64,000 nt of DNA from Rhodospirillaceae bacterium SYSU D60007 (GTDB lineage: Bacteria > Pseudomonadota > Alphaproteobacteria > Reyranellales > Reyranellaceae), in contig QOCQ01000006.1 in NCBI GenBank assembly GCA_003574685.1, positions 124,001 to 188,000 of the forward strand. The letters are read 5' to 3'. Both the position numbers and the translations under genes were made by a program. How positions within the stretch are numbered: position 1 is the first letter of the stretch; the number at the start of each line of letters is the position of its first letter. Below the pieces are notes generated by a model. That model did no database searches. It was not told the DNA's origin and saw only the letters and a list, made by a program, of their open reading frames with translations. This document shows positions 8,434-19,209 of this stretch, one piece after another.

Positions 8434-9837
8434 ATGGCCAGCGACAAGCCCGACTACGTGGTCAAGGACATCGGCCTGGCCGACTGGGGCCGCAAGGAAA
8501 TCGCCATCGCCGAGACCGAGATGCCGGGGCTGATGGCAATCCGCAGCGAGTTCGGCAAGCAGCAGCCGCTGAAGGGCGCGCGCGTGGCGGGCTCCCTGCA
8601 CATGACCATTCAGACGGCGGTGCTGATCGAGACGCTGAAGGCGCTGGGTGCCGACGTGCGCTGGGCGTCGTGCAACATCTACTCGACGCAGGACCATGCC
8701 GCCGCCGCCATTGCCGCCAGCGGCACGCCTGTCTTCGCCATCAAGGGCGAGTCGCTCACCGATTACTGGGAATATACGCATCGCATCTTCGAGTGGGGCG
8801 ATGGCGGCACGCCCAACATGATCCTCGACGATGGCGGCGACGCCACCCTGCTGGTCCATCTCGGCATGCGGGCCGAGAAGGATGCGTCCGTCATCGCAAA
8901 GCCGACTAATGAGGAAGAGGAAGTCCTTTTCGCCGCGATCGGCAAGCGCCTGAAATCGCAACCGGGCTGGTACAGCCGCAACGGCGCCAATATTCGCGGC
9001 GTGACCGAGGAGACCACCACCGGTGTGCACCGGCTCTACATGATGGAGAAGGAAGGCCGCCTGCTGTGGCCGGCGATCAACGTCAACGATTCGGTCACCA
9101 AGTCGAAGTTCGACAATCTCTATGGCTGCCGCGAGTCGCTGGTCGATGGCATCCGCCGCGGCACCGACGTGATGATGGCCGGCAAGGTGGCGATGGTTGC
9201 CGGCTTCGGTGACGTGGGCAAGGGTTCGGCGGCGTCGCTGCGCAACGCCGGTTGCCGGGTGCTGGTGTCGGAAATCGATCCGATCTGTGCCCTGCAGGCG
9301 GCGATGGAAGGCTACGAAGTCACGACCATGGAGGATGCGGCACCGCGCGCCGACATCTTTGTGACGGCCACGGGCAACGTCGACGTGATCACCGTCGAGC
9401 ACATGCGGCAGATGAAGCACCGCGCCATCGTCTGCAACATTGGCCATTTCGACAGCGAGATCCAGGTTGCTGGCCTGCGGAACTTCAAATGGCAGAACGT
9501 CAAGCCGCAGGTCGACGAGATCGAGTTTCCCGACGGCAAGCGGATCATCCTGCTGTCGGAAGGCCGGCTGGTGAATCTCGGCAATGCCACCGGCCATCCC
9601 AGCTTTGTGATGTCGTCGTCGTTCTCCAACCAGACGCTGGCGCAGATCGAGCTGTGGACCAATCCCGGCAAGTACGAGCGCAAGGTCTACACCCTGCCCA
9701 AGCAACTCGACGAAAAGGTCGCCGCCCTGCATCTCGAGAAGATCGGCGTCAAGCTCACGAAGCTGCGCCCCGACCAGGCAACCTATATCGGCGTCGCCGA
9801 ATCCGGCCCCTTCAAACCCGACCACTACCGCTACTGA
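8434..9837 (+). CDS. ahcY: S-adenosylhomocysteinase
   Basis: Reversibly hydrolyses S-adenosylhomocysteine to adenosine and homocysteine, completing the methyl cycle; NAD-dependent. 467 residues, the usual bacterial length. Visible motifs: [31 protein letters not shown], the NAD-binding [10 protein letters not shown] at about residues 254-263, and the C-terminal PDHYRY. ATG 8434 is preceded by AGGA seven bases upstream. In alphaproteobacteria ahcY commonly follows the PTS genes as here; the sequence upstream suggests its own promoter. Confidence 0.98.
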   Translation: MASDKPDYVVKDIGLADWGRKEIAIAETEMPGLMAIRSEFGKQQPLKGARVAGSLHMTIQTAVLIETLKALGADVRWASCNIYSTQDHAAAAIAASGTPVFAIKGESLTDYWEYTHRIFEWGDGGTPNMILDDGGDATLLVHLGMRAEKDASVIAKPTNEEEEVLFAAIGKRLKSQPGWYSRNGANIRGVTEETTTGVHRLYMMEKEGRLLWPAINVNDSVTKSKFDNLYGCRESLVDGIRRGTDVMMAGKVAMVAGFGDVGKGSAASLRNAGCRVLVSEIDPICALQAAMEGYEVTTMEDAAPRADIFVTATGNVDVITVEHMRQMKHRAIVCNIGHFDSEIQVAGLRNFKWQNVKPQVDEIEFPDGKRIILLSEGRLVNLGNATGHPSFVMSSSFSNQTLAQIELWTNPGKYERKVYTLPKQLDEKVAALHLEKIGVKLTKLRPDQATYIGVAESGPFKPDHYRY

Positions 9838-9863
9838 CCCGCTCGCTCCCTTATTCCCTTCTC

Positions 9864-9899
9864 CTTCCCTTCTCCCCGCCTGCGCGGGCAGAAGGGAAG
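9864..9899. repeat. Strong intergenic hairpin between ahcY and tsaE
   Basis: A 10-bp perfect arm CTTCCCTTCT / AGAAGGGAAG encloses one mismatch and a further CCCGC / GCGGG stem with a four-base loop. No T-run follows on the plus strand, so it is not an obvious intrinsic terminator. Its purine/pyrimidine-rich arms resemble the outer arms of the palindromic elements at 53368 and 58416. Confidence 0.6.
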
Positions 9900-9964
9900 A
9901 TGCGGCACTAGCCCATTAGCCGTTGCACTTCCCGGGGTGAGTCGGGGGGTGATAGAAGGCGGCG

Positions 9965-10441
9965 ATGGATGTTGTCCTTGAGCTGCCTGACCTCGATGCC
10001 ACGATTCGGCTGGGCGCAGCGCTTGCCCGGCACCTGCGGGTGGCCGATGTGGTGGCGCTGCACGGCGATCTCGGCGCCGGCAAGACGGAGCTGGCGCGCG
10101 CCGTCATCCGTGCCGCGGCGGGCGATGCGGAGCTGATCGTGCCCAGCCCGACCTTCACGCTGGTCGAGGTCTACGAAACGCCGCGCGGCAGCATCTGGCA
10201 CTTCGATCTCTACCGGATCGAGACGCCGGAGCAGGTCTGGGAACTCGGGTTCGAGGAAGCGCTGGCCGATGGCATCAGCCTTGTCGAGTGGCCCGAACGC
10301 ATGGCCCCGCTGCTGCCAACCGGGCGGCTGCACCTCGCGCTGGAGATCGTCGCGGGCGATGCGCGCCGGGCACGGCTGAAGGGTACGCCAGACTGGAGCG
10401 CGCGGCTGTCCACGCTGGCGCGCGAGGCCGCGCATGGCTGA
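9965..10441 (+). CDS. tsaE: tRNA threonylcarbamoyladenosine synthesis ATPase TsaE
   Basis: Part of the TsaBDE machinery that makes t6A37 on ANN-decoding tRNAs. 158 residues with the P-loop GDLGAGKTELAR near residue 40, the SPTFTLVEVY segment and HFDLYRI, all diagnostic of TsaE. Start ATG 9965. The stop overlaps the start of amgK by 8 bases, so translation of the two is probably coupled. First gene of the long plus-strand operon that runs to trxA. Confidence 0.95.
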   Translation: MDVVLELPDLDATIRLGAALARHLRVADVVALHGDLGAGKTELARAVIRAAAGDAELIVPSPTFTLVEVYETPRGSIWHFDLYRIETPEQVWELGFEEALADGISLVEWPERMAPLLPTGRLHLALEIVAGDARRARLKGTPDWSARLSTLAREAAHG

Positions 10442-11450
10442 GCCTCAGCGGCGGGCGCAGCGCCGTGGTTTTGCCCGGCGCGCCGGCTGGGGCGATGCGC
10501 GCGAATCGCTGCTGGCCGGCGATGCCTCCTTCCGCCGCTATTACCGGCTGACGCGCGGCACCGAGAGCGCTGTCCTGATGGATGCGCCGCCGCCGCAGGA
10601 GGATGTCCGCCCGTTCGTGACCGTGGGGCGCCATCTCGGGGCGCTGGGCTTCAGCGCGCCCGCCATCCTTGCCGAGGACGCAGCGGCCGGCTTCCTGCTG
10701 ATCGAAGATCTGGGAGATGACACCTACGCGCGCGTCCTCGCCCGGAAACCGCCGCCGCCCGGCGGCGACGAGACATCGCTCTATGCATTGGCGACCGACG
10801 TTCTGGTCCATCTCCACGGGTTCGGTGCGCGCGCCTTGCTGCCGGGGCTGACCGCCTATGCCGGCGACGCCCTGATCGAGGCGGCCATGCTGTTGCCGGA
10901 GTGGTGGCTGCCGGCGGTCGAGGGCCGGCCCGCCACCGAGGGCGAGCTGGAGTCGTATCGTGGCGCCTGGCACGCCGTCCTGGCAGCGATGCCGGCCGCG
11001 CGGCACACCCTGCTGCTGCGCGACTTCCACCAGGACAACCTGATGTGGCTGCCGCAGCGGCCGGGTATCCGAGCCTGCGGGCTGCTCGACTTCCAGGATG
11101 CGCAGCTCGGCCATCCCGCCTACGACCTGGTGTCGCTGATCGAGGATGCACGGCGCGATATCGCACCAACGCTGCATGCCACCATGCTGGACCGTTATTG
11201 TGTGGGCGCGGGCGCTGCCGACCGTAAAGATTTCAAGGCCGCGTTCGCCATCCTGGCGGCGCAGCGCCATGCCCGCGTGATCGGCTTGTTCGTGCGCCTG
11301 CTGAAGCGCGACGGCAAGCCGGACTATCTCCAGCATCTGCCGCGCGTCTGGCGGCTGTTCGAGCAGGCACTGGCACACGAAACGTTGACGCCGCTGCGAG
11401 TCTGGGTAGATCGTCACGTGCCGCCGCTCCGGAGGGTTCTCACGACATGA
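10434..11450 (+). CDS. amgK: Anomeric N-acetylmuramate/N-acetylglucosamine kinase
   Basis: Aminoglycoside-phosphotransferase fold kinase of 338 residues. Catalytic motif LRDFHQDNLMWL (HxDxxxxN type) and the metal-binding LLDFQDAQLGHPAYDL segment are clear. Adjacency to murU identifies it as the AmgK kinase of the peptidoglycan recycling route that bypasses de novo UDP-MurNAc synthesis and confers fosfomycin tolerance in pseudomonads. Overlaps tsaE by 8 bases and murU by 4 bases (ATGA). The assignment rests on family plus context; substrate use is inferred. Confidence 0.88.
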   Translation: MAEPQRRAQRRGFARRAGWGDARESLLAGDASFRRYYRLTRGTESAVLMDAPPPQEDVRPFVTVGRHLGALGFSAPAILAEDAAAGFLLIEDLGDDTYARVLARKPPPPGGDETSLYALATDVLVHLHGFGARALLPGLTAYAGDALIEAAMLLPEWWLPAVEGRPATEGELESYRGAWHAVLAAMPAARHTLLLRDFHQDNLMWLPQRPGIRACGLLDFQDAQLGHPAYDLVSLIEDARRDIAPTLHATMLDRYCVGAGAADRKDFKAAFAILAAQRHARVIGLFVRLLKRDGKPDYLQHLPRVWRLFEQALAHETLTPLRVWVDRHVPPLRRVLTT

Positions 11451-12190
11451 AGGGCAAGGTCAGGCAGGCGATGATCCTCGCTGCGGGCCGCGGCGAGCGT
11501 ATGCGGCCGATCACCGACACGACGCCCAAGGTGCTGGTGGAGGTGGCCGGCCGCACGCTGCTGGATCACGCGCTGGATGCGCTGGCGGCGGCCGGGGTCG
11601 AGATGTGCGTGGTCAATACGCATCATCTTGGCGATCGTGTCGCAGCCCAGCTTGCCAGGCGGCGCACGCCGCGCATCGTGCTGTCGCCCGAGACGCGATT
11701 GCTCGATACGGGTGGCGGCGTGAAGCGCGCGCTGTCCCATTTCGGCAGCGAGCCGTTTTACACCCTTAATGGCGATGCGCTGTGGCTGGACGGCCCGACG
11801 CGCATGCTGGCCCGGATGGCGCAGCACTGGGATCCTGCCCGCATGGAGGCGCTGCTGCTGCTGCATCCTGTTGTTGCCGCCCATGGCTACGATCCGGGCG
11901 CCATGGGCGACTACCATCTGGCGCCGGATGGACGCGCCCGCTGGCGTGGCCGCGACGGCGTGGCGCCGTTCGTTTTCGCCGGCGTCACGATATGCGACGT
12001 GCGCCTGTACCGGACGGCACCGGACGGGCCCTTCTCGCAGCTCGTGCTGTGGAACGAGGCGCAGGCGCGCGAGCGGCTCTACGGCCTGCGGCACGACGGC
12101 GAATTCTTCCACGTCGGCACGCCGGCGGCCTTGCAGGAAGCCGAGGCGTATTTCGCGCGCGGCGGCGGCAGCCGTCGCACCATGGAGTAG
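11447..12190 (+). CDS. murU: N-acetylmuramate alpha-1-phosphate uridylyltransferase
   Basis: Nucleotidyltransferase that converts MurNAc-1-phosphate to UDP-MurNAc, the step after AmgK. 247 residues; N-terminal signature MILAAGRGERMRPITDTTPKVL carries the nucleotide-binding G-x-G-x-R and the later Lys. DTGGGVKRAL and LNGDALW supply further substrate and metal contacts. ATGA overlap with amgK. The stop is three bases before the addB start, so the recycling and repair genes sit in one operon. Confidence 0.9.
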   Translation: MKGKVRQAMILAAGRGERMRPITDTTPKVLVEVAGRTLLDHALDALAAAGVEMCVVNTHHLGDRVAAQLARRRTPRIVLSPETRLLDTGGGVKRALSHFGSEPFYTLNGDALWLDGPTRMLARMAQHWDPARMEALLLLHPVVAAHGYDPGAMGDYHLAPDGRARWRGRDGVAPFVFAGVTICDVRLYRTAPDGPFSQLVLWNEAQARERLYGLRHDGEFFHVGTPAALQEAEAYFARGGGSRRTME

Positions 12191-12193
12191 GCC

Positions 12194-15100
12194 ATGGCTG
12201 CACCGTTGCCGCGCGGTCTCTACGCCATCCCGCCGGACGTGGGCTTTGTCAATGCGCTGGCGCAGGGTCTGCTCGATGTGTGGGGCGACGATGCGCTGGG
12301 CTTCGCCGATGTGCTGGTGCTGCTGCCCACCCGCCGCGCCGTGCGTTCCCTGCGCGAAGCCTTCCTGCGCGCCACGTCGGGCCGCCCGCTGTTGCTGCCG
12401 CGCATGCGCCCGATCGGCGATGTCGAGGATGATGACGAAGCCGTCGCTGTCGCGGCCGTGGGCGAAGACATCGATGAAGCGGCTTCGGTGCCGCCGGCCA
12501 TCGCCCCGCTCGAACGCGACGCCCTGCTGACGCAACTTGTTCTGAAGTTCCGCACTGCCTCCGGCACGCCCGTCGCGACCTCGATGGCGCAGGCGCTGGG
12601 GCTGGCGCGGGAACTGGGCCGGCTTGTGGACGAGCTGCACATCGAGGGCGTGCCGTTCGACAGGCTGAAGACGGTCGTCGATGACGGCTTCGCGGAGCAC
12701 TGGCGGCACACCCTGGAATTCCTGCGCATCATCGGCGAGAACTGGCCGGCCATTCTCGCCGGGCGCGGTGTCATCGATGCCGTGGACCGGCGCAACCGTC
12801 TGCTGCGCCTGCAGGCGGCGCGCTGGCGCAAGGCACCGCCGGGCCATCCTGTTGTGGCGGCCGGCTCGACCGGCACGCAGCCGGCCACGCGCGAGCTGCT
12901 GGCCGTGGTGGCGTCGCTGCCGGCCGGCTGCGTCGTCCTTCCCGGCCTTGACCAGATGCTGGATGCGGCAAGCTGGCAGGCGCTTGACACCAGCCACCCC
13001 CAGGCCGGCCTGCGCGAGCTGCTGACGGCCCTGGGTGCCGAGCGGCTGGCGGTACCGACATGGCCGGCCGCAACCGGGCGCGAGTCGCCGGCGCGCCGGC
13101 TGTTGTCCGCCATCATGCGGCCGGCGGAAACCAGCGAGGGTTGGCGTGATGAAACGCCCGTCGATGTCGCGGGGCTGACGCATGTCACGCGGGTAGACTG
13201 CGCGACCGCGCACCACGAGGCGGTGGTTGCCGCCATGGCGCTGCGCGAGGCGCTGGAAACGCCACGCCGCACGGCCGCGCTGGTGACGCCGGACCGTGGT
13301 CTGGCACGGCGCGTTGCCGCTGAACTGCGCCGCTGGGGCATTGCCATTGACGACTCCGCCGGCGTGCCGCTGGCGCAGACCCCGGCGGCCGTCTTTCTTC
13401 GTCTCTTGTCACAGGCGCTGGCCGGCGGCTTTGCGCCGGTCGATCTGCTGGCGCTGCTCAAGCATCCGATGACAGGGCTGGGTCTCTCGCGTGCGGCGCT
13501 GCTGCGCGCCACGCGGTTGCTTGACCGCCGTTTGCTGCGCGGACCCCGGCCGGACCCGGGGCTGGCGTCGCTGGCGGTGCTGCTCGGCAAAGCGAAACTC
13601 CCAGAAGATGACCAGACCGCCATCGCCGATCTTCTGGCGCGTCTGTCGGAATACACTGCGCCGCTTGTGGCACAGGACGACGCGACGCTGGCGGCCGCCC
13701 GACTGGATACCCTGGCGCGCGTCGCCGAAACCATGGCTTCCACCAGCGATACTGCCGGCGCCCAACGGCTATGGCGCGGCGATGCCGGCGAGGCGCTGGC
13801 GCAGGCCGTGCTCGACTGGCGCCGCGATCTGGCTGTGCTGCCGGCGCTGCCGCTGGCGGAGGTGCCGGCGCTGCTGGAGGCGCTGCTGTCCGGTACGGTC
13901 GTGCGGCCAAGGCACGGAACGCATCCGCGGCTGGCGGTGCTGGGTCCGCTGGAGGCGCGCCTGCAGCGGCCTGATCTTGTCGTGCTGGGTGGGCTGAACG
14001 AGGGGACCTGGCCGGCCGCGGTCGATACCGGCCCTTGGCTGAACCGGCCCATGCGCGCTGCCCTCGGGTTGCCGCAGCCGGAGCGGCGCATCGGCCTCGC
14101 AGCGCACGACTTCGCGCAGGCGTTCGCCGCCTCCGCGGTGCTAGTCACGCGCGCCGGGCGGCTCGAAGGCGCGCCAACAGTGCCAAGCCGGTGGCTGGCC
14201 CGGCTCGATGCCCTGCTGGGCTATCGCGCCGATGATGCACGCACGCGGCCGGCCTATCTGTGCCGCGGCGACACGCGCGCCGCATGGGCCGAGCTGCTGG
14301 ATGAGGCGTCAGCCTACGGTCCGTGGCCATGCCCAGAGCCCAGACCGCCGCTGGAGGCGCGCCCGCGTGAGCTGCCGGTATCCGCCATCGAGCTCTGGCG
14401 GCGCGACCCCTATGGCCTCTATGCCCGGCGTATCCTGAAGCTGCGGGCGCTTGATCCGCTGGAGGCCAGGCCGGGCGCCGCCGAGCGCGGCAGCGCCCTG
14501 CACAAGACGCTGGAAACCTTCCTCTCGTGCTACCCGGAAACGCTGCCGGCCGACGCGGTCAGCCGGCTCCTGGAGATCGGCAGGCAGGCCCTGGCTGAAT
14601 TGCTGAAGTCGCCCGCGGAGCGCGCGTTCTGGTGGTCGCGTTTCGAACGTCTCGCCGCCTGGCTGGTGCGCGAGGAGAGCAGGCGGCGGGCGGAGGGTGT
14701 GCGGACGTTGGGGCACGAGACGCCCGGCCGCTTCACGATCAATGCCGGGGGCGGACCCTTTATCGTGACGGCACGGGCCGACCGCATCGATCGTCGGGCT
14801 GACGGGAGCTGGGAGATCATCGACTACAAGACCGGCCGCATTCCGCAGCCCAAGGAACTGAACGCGCTCTTCGCGCCGCAGCTTTTGCTGGAAGCCGAGA
14901 TGGCGCGCAGGGGCGGTTTCGAGCTGGCGGCTGCCGGGCCGCAGAAGCTCGAGGTTTCCTACTGGCAGATCCACGGGCGTGGCGAGGGCGGGGAAACCAG
15001 GGAGATCGCCGACAGCGACGCGCTTGCCGACAGGATGCTCGACCTGCTGACGCAGATGATCGCCCGCTTTGATGATCCGAACGTGCCTTACGCGCCTTTG

Positions 15101-15202
15101 CCGTGGCCGGAGTACGGCCCCTTCTTCAACGACTACGAGCACCTCGAACGGGTTACCGAATGGTCGACGGGCAGCAAGGGTGACGAGCCGTGGGGAATGT
15201 AG
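12194..15202 (+). CDS. addB: Double-strand break repair nuclease/helicase subunit AddB
   Basis: Partner of AddA in the heterodimer that processes double-strand ends and loads RecA. 1002 residues, the alphaproteobacterial AddB type. The N-terminal half is an inactivated helicase-like fold starting LLPTRRAVRSLREAF; the C-terminal nuclease domain has ALHKTLETFL and the catalytic IIDYKTG at about residues 875-881 (PD-(D/E)XK). Starts three bases after murU and overlaps addA by 13 bases. Confidence 0.95.
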   Translation: MAAPLPRGLYAIPPDVGFVNALAQGLLDVWGDDALGFADVLVLLPTRRAVRSLREAFLRATSGRPLLLPRMRPIGDVEDDDEAVAVAAVGEDIDEAASVPPAIAPLERDALLTQLVLKFRTASGTPVATSMAQALGLARELGRLVDELHIEGVPFDRLKTVVDDGFAEHWRHTLEFLRIIGENWPAILAGRGVIDAVDRRNRLLRLQAARWRKAPPGHPVVAAGSTGTQPATRELLAVVASLPAGCVVLPGLDQMLDAASWQALDTSHPQAGLRELLTALGAERLAVPTWPAATGRESPARRLLSAIMRPAETSEGWRDETPVDVAGLTHVTRVDCATAHHEAVVAAMALREALETPRRTAALVTPDRGLARRVAAELRRWGIAIDDSAGVPLAQTPAAVFLRLLSQALAGGFAPVDLLALLKHPMTGLGLSRAALLRATRLLDRRLLRGPRPDPGLASLAVLLGKAKLPEDDQTAIADLLARLSEYTAPLVAQDDATLAAARLDTLARVAETMASTSDTAGAQRLWRGDAGEALAQAVLDWRRDLAVLPALPLAEVPALLEALLSGTVVRPRHGTHPRLAVLGPLEARLQRPDLVVLGGLNEGTWPAAVDTGPWLNRPMRAALGLPQPERRIGLAAHDFAQAFAASAVLVTRAGRLEGAPTVPSRWLARLDALLGYRADDARTRPAYLCRGDTRAAWAELLDEASAYGPWPCPEPRPPLEARPRELPVSAIELWRRDPYGLYARRILKLRALDPLEARPGAAERGSALHKTLETFLSCYPETLPADAVSRLLEIGRQALAELLKSPAERAFWWSRFERLAAWLVREESRRRAEGVRTLGHETPGRFTINAGGGPFIVTARADRIDRRADGSWEIIDYKTGRIPQPKELNALFAPQLLLEAEMARRGGFELAAAGPQKLEVSYWQIHGRGEGGETREIADSDALADRMLDLLTQMIARFDDPNVPYAPLPWPEYGPFFNDYEHLERVTEWSTGSKGDEPWGM

Positions 15203-18200
15203 CCGTTCTGGCCGTTGATCCGCGTGTTGAAGCCAGCCGTCGGCAGCGCCGCGCCAGCGATCCGCAGGCCTCGGCATGGGTGGAAGCCAATGCGGGCACC
15301 GGCAAGACCAAGGTGCTGACCGACCGCATCGTGCGGCTGCTTCTGAATGGCGCCGCCCCGCAGCGTATCCTTTGTCTTACGTTCACCAAGGCAGCCGCCG
15401 CCGAGATGCGCAACCGCCTGTCCGCGTTGCTGGGCGGCTGGACGCTGGCCGAGGACGCCCAGCTTGCTGCAGCATTGGCCGCGCTGATGGACCGCGCACC
15501 CACGGCGGCGGATATGGCCACGGCGCGGCGGCTCTTCGCGCGCGTTCTCGATGCGCCAGGCGGCGTCAACATCCAGACCATCCATTCGTTCTGCCAGGCG
15601 CTGCTGCAGCGCTTTCCGCTCGAGGCGGGCGTGGCGCCGAATTTCACCGTGCTCGACGAGGGGCAGGCGGGCGAGCTGCTGCAGCAGGCACAGGACGCGC
15701 AGCTCGCCCTGCTGGTCGGCGACCATCCGCCGGCAGAATTGGCCGCGGCGCTGGGCGCCGTGGCCGCGCGCGTATCGGAGGCCGAGTATGTCGAGATCAT
15801 GGGCAAGCTGCTGGCGGAACGCAGCCGCGTTGCCCGGCTGGCGCGCGATGATGCGACACTTGCCGACTACATAAAGCGCCTGCGTCGCCAACTGGCGTTG
15901 CCCGAAGATGGCACTGCGGCTGAGCTCCTCGCGGCGGGTTGTGCCGATGCGGCCTTCGAGCGCGAGACGCTGATGCGTGCGGCTCAGGCTTTGGCGCGGG
16001 GAGGGGCGGGGGATCAGAAACGCAGCGTCTGTATTGCGTCATGGCTGTCCGATGCCGCAGGCCGCGCTGACACGTTCGATGCCTATCTCCCGGCTTTTCT
16101 TACCAGGAAGCGCGAGATCCTGAATAACCTCGCTGGTGCGGGCGCTCGACAGGCGATGCCCGACATCGTCGAGGTGCTGACGCGCGAGGCCGTGCGGCTT
16201 CAGGCGCTGGACAATACCTGCCGCAGCCTGCGGCTGGTCGAGCTTACGGAAGCGCTGCTGCGGCTTGGCGCCGACATTCTTGCCCGCTATGAGGCCGCCA
16301 AGCGTGGCCGCGCCGCGCTCGACTACGAGGATCTCGTGCTGTGCGCGCGCGACCTGCTGAGCCGCGCCGGGGCTGCGGCCTGGGTGCTCTACAAGCTCGA
16401 TGGCGGAATCGACCATGTGCTGATTGACGAGGCGCAGGACACCAATCCGGACCAGTGGGAGGTGGTGCGCCTGCTGACCGGGGAGTTCTTCGCCGGAGAG
16501 GGCGCGCTGGAACGCGCGCGCACTGTGTTCGCCGTGGGCGATGCCAAGCAGTCGATCTTCGGCTTCCAGCGCGCCGATCCGGCCAAACTGGCGAAAATGC
16601 GCGATCTGTTTGCGACCCACGCGCACCAGGCCGGCCAGCGCTTCGAGCAAGTTGAGTTGATTGACTCGTATCGCTCGGTCGGCGCAGTGCTGGACGCCGT
16701 CGATCATGTGTTCGCCGCACCGCCGGCGGCCAACGGCGTCGCGCCATCGGACCATCCGCTGCGGCACATCCCGATACGCGTCGGCCAACCGGGCGTCGTG
16801 GAGGTCTGGCCGGTGGTGAAAGCGCGGGAGAGCGAGGGCGATCCGACCGACATCGCCTCAAGCGACAACCGGCTGACGCCGCCGGACGAGCGTCTGGCCA
16901 GGGCGATCGCGAAGCATGCACACGGTCTCATTGCCAGCGGCGAGCGTCTGGCCAACACCGGCGCCCTGATCAATGCCGGCCATATCATGGTGCTGGTGCG
17001 CCGGCGCAACGCGCTGGTCCGAGCGCTGGTGCGGGAGTTCAAGAAGGTAGAGCTGCCGGTGGCCGGCGTCGATCGCATGACGCTGCTCGACGAGCTGGCG
17101 GTGCAGGATCTCATGGCTCTGGGGCGCTTCGTGCTGCTGCCGCAGGACGATCTGAACCTCGCCTGCCTGCTGAAATCGCCACTGATCGGGCTCGACGAAC
17201 AGGCGCTGTTCGACCTTGCCTGGAAGCGCGAGGGCCGGTTGTGGGCTGTGTTGCGCACCCGGGCGGAGGCTGGCGAGGAGCCCTGTGCAGCGGCATACGC
17301 GACGCTCAGCGACTGGCTTGCCCGCGCCGATTACACGCCTGCGTTCGAATTCTTCTCCGGCATCCTCGGCGCCGAACGCGGCCGCGAAAAGCTGCAGGCA
17401 CGGCTGGGCCGCGAAGCCGCCGAGCCGATCGACGAGTTCCTGTCGCTGGCGCTGGAGGAACAGAGGCACGGTGCGCCATCCTTGCAGGGTTTCCTGCGCG
17501 CGCTGGAACAGGGCGGCAGCGAAATCAAGCGCGAGCTGGATGAGAATCGCCGCGCCGAGGTGCGCATCCTGACGGTGCACGGCGCCAAGGGCCTGCAGGC
17601 GCCCGTCGTTTATCTGCCCGATACCACGCGCGTACCGCGGCCGCTCCATCGCCTGCTCTGGTCGGACGATGGCGAGACACTGCTGTGGCTGCCGCGTGCG
17701 GATGATGCCAGCGACGCGGCGGCCAAACTGCAAGAGGACGTGAAGCGGCGGGAAACCCTGGAGCAGAACCGGTTGCTCTATGTTGCGATGACGCGTGCGG
17801 CCGACCGGCTCTATATCGGCGGCTGGGTCGGCGCCACGGCACCCGACCGCGAGTGCTGGCACAATCTGGTGATGCAGTCCTTTGGCCGCGACGGGCCGGC
17901 CGACGCGCCGGAGCGGGCGCGTCCACAACCGCATGCATTCGATTTTGCCACCTTGCTTGATGAGCGTGACGGATGGTCTGGCGACGGCTGGCGCATCCGG
18001 AGCGGCGACAGGCCCTTGCCGGCCGGCGAAACGTCGCCACCGCGCCCGGCGCGAGAGCCGCTGGAGGACTGGGCCCGCCGTCCGCCGTCGCCGGAACCCG
18101 ATCCGCCGGTGCCGCTCGCGCCGTCGCGTCCCTTCGCGGAGGATGCGCCGGATGCTGCACGCCGGCCGGTGTTCGAGCCGACAGTGGCGAGTCCTTTCGC

Positions 18201-18720
18201 ACCGGACCGCGATACGCGCTTCCGCCGCGGCAATGTGATTCATAGTCTGCTGCGCGTGCTGCCGGAGGTGCCGGCAGCAGAGCGCGGCGCGGCCGGCGGG
18301 CGCCTACTGGCGTCGCTCGCCGCCGATGTTGATGATGCAACGCGCGCGCAATGGCTGGCCGAGACGCTGGCTGTGCTGGCGATGCCGGACGCTGCCGTCC
18401 TGTTCGGCCGGGATTCGCGCGCTGAAGTGCCGATCGTCGGCACCGTGCGGCTGACGGCGGGGCCCTATACGGTGAGCGGCCAGATCGACCGGCTGGCCGT
18501 GAGCGAGCGCGAGGTGCTGGTCGTCGACTTCAAGACCAACCGCCCGCCGCCGGCCGATGCCGCCGGCGTGCCGCTGCTCTACCGCCGCCAGATGGCGCTC
18601 TACCAGGCCTTGCTGCGCCAGATCTATCCGCGGCACGCAGTACGTTGCCTGTTGTTGTGGACCGACGGGCCGCGGCTGATGTCCCTGCCCGATGCGGGGC
18701 TATCGGCGGCGCTGCCTTGA
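15190..18720 (+). CDS. addA: Double-strand break repair helicase AddA
   Basis: UvrD-type superfamily 1 helicase with nuclease, 1176 residues. Walker A ANAGTGKT at residues 33-40, helicase motif [15 protein letters not shown] near residue 412, the motif III region [13 protein letters not shown], motif [15 protein letters not shown], motif [19 protein letters not shown], and C-terminal nuclease [11 protein letters not shown] near residue 1113. GTG start at 15190 inside the end of addB, with AAGGG upstream, indicates coupling. Confidence 0.96.
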   Translation: MGNVAVLAVDPRVEASRRQRRASDPQASAWVEANAGTGKTKVLTDRIVRLLLNGAAPQRILCLTFTKAAAAEMRNRLSALLGGWTLAEDAQLAAALAALMDRAPTAADMATARRLFARVLDAPGGVNIQTIHSFCQALLQRFPLEAGVAPNFTVLDEGQAGELLQQAQDAQLALLVGDHPPAELAAALGAVAARVSEAEYVEIMGKLLAERSRVARLARDDATLADYIKRLRRQLALPEDGTAAELLAAGCADAAFERETLMRAAQALARGGAGDQKRSVCIASWLSDAAGRADTFDAYLPAFLTRKREILNNLAGAGARQAMPDIVEVLTREAVRLQALDNTCRSLRLVELTEALLRLGADILARYEAAKRGRAALDYEDLVLCARDLLSRAGAAAWVLYKLDGGIDHVLIDEAQDTNPDQWEVVRLLTGEFFAGEGALERARTVFAVGDAKQSIFGFQRADPAKLAKMRDLFATHAHQAGQRFEQVELIDSYRSVGAVLDAVDHVFAAPPAANGVAPSDHPLRHIPIRVGQPGVVEVWPVVKARESEGDPTDIASSDNRLTPPDERLARAIAKHAHGLIASGERLANTGALINAGHIMVLVRRRNALVRALVREFKKVELPVAGVDRMTLLDELAVQDLMALGRFVLLPQDDLNLACLLKSPLIGLDEQALFDLAWKREGRLWAVLRTRAEAGEEPCAAAYATLSDWLARADYTPAFEFFSGILGAERGREKLQARLGREAAEPIDEFLSLALEEQRHGAPSLQGFLRALEQGGSEIKRELDENRRAEVRILTVHGAKGLQAPVVYLPDTTRVPRPLHRLLWSDDGETLLWLPRADDASDAAAKLQEDVKRRETLEQNRLLYVAMTRAADRLYIGGWVGATAPDRECWHNLVMQSFGRDGPADAPERARPQPHAFDFATLLDERDGWSGDGWRIRSGDRPLPAGETSPPRPAREPLEDWARRPPSPEPDPPVPLAPSRPFAEDAPDAARRPVFEPTVASPFAPDRDTRFRRGNVIHSLLRVLPEVPAAERGAAGGRLLASLAADVDDATRAQWLAETLAVLAMPDAAVLFGRDSRAEVPIVGTVRLTAGPYTVSGQIDRLAVSEREVLVVDFKTNRPPPADAAGVPLLYRRQMALYQALLRQIYPRHAVRCLLLWTDGPRLMSLPDAGLSAALP

Positions 18721-18794
18721 CCCGTCTTCCCGCCATTCCTAGATTCCACGCTGGCGAGACAGGGGCATTCCCGCCCCGGATTTGGAGAGAGTCC

Positions 18795-19115
18795 ATGGCA
18801 ACCCAGAAGGCGACCGACAGCACCTTCGAAGAGGAAGTGCTGAAGTCCGACACGCCCGTTCTGGTCGATTTCTGGGCGGAGTGGTGTGGGCCCTGCAAGA
18901 TGATCGGCCCGTCGCTGGAGCAGATTTCCGAAGAGATGGCCGGCAAGCTCAAGGTGGTGAAGGTCAACATCGACGAGAACCCGATGTCGCCGGGCAAGTA
19001 CGGCGTGCGCTCGATTCCCACGCTTCTGGTCTTCAAGGGCGGCCAGGTCGCCGCCACCAAGATCGGCGCCGCACCCAAGCAGCAACTGGCGCAGTGGCTG
19101 AACTCGGTGGTCTAG
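18795..19115 (+). CDS. trxA: Thioredoxin
   Basis: Protein disulfide reductase of 106 residues. Active site WCGPCK with Cys31 and Cys34; cis-Pro in [11 protein letters not shown] 18795 is preceded by GGAGAGA. It lies 74 bases after addA, as in many Rhodospirillales, and is followed by a strong hairpin terminator, so it closes the operon and may also have its own promoter in the gap. Confidence 0.97.
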   Translation: MATQKATDSTFEEEVLKSDTPVLVDFWAEWCGPCKMIGPSLEQISEEMAGKLKVVKVNIDENPMSPGKYGVRSIPTLLVFKGGQVAATKIGAAPKQQLAQWLNSVV

Positions 19116-19143
19116 CGCCGCCTGCCTTCGTCTTTCCCGACAC

Positions 19144-19184
19144 GAAGCGCGCACCCGCCGCCCGCGGGTGCGCGCTTCGGCTTT
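19144..19184 (+). terminator. Rho-independent terminator after trxA
   Basis: A perfect 15-bp stem (19144-19158 with 19164-19178) and a 5-base loop, followed by GGCTTTCT. The very stable GC-rich stem 28 bases after the trxA stop fits an intrinsic terminator although the T-run is short. It may also stop transcripts arriving from the opposite-strand gene at 19210. Confidence 0.8.
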
Positions 19185-19209
19185 CTGGGCGCCCGCGCTC
19201 TCAGTGGAC

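Noticed and set aside
9864-9899. Hairpin as the intrinsic terminator of ahcY
   Set aside because: The stem is strong but no T-run follows on the plus strand; it is better described as a repeat.
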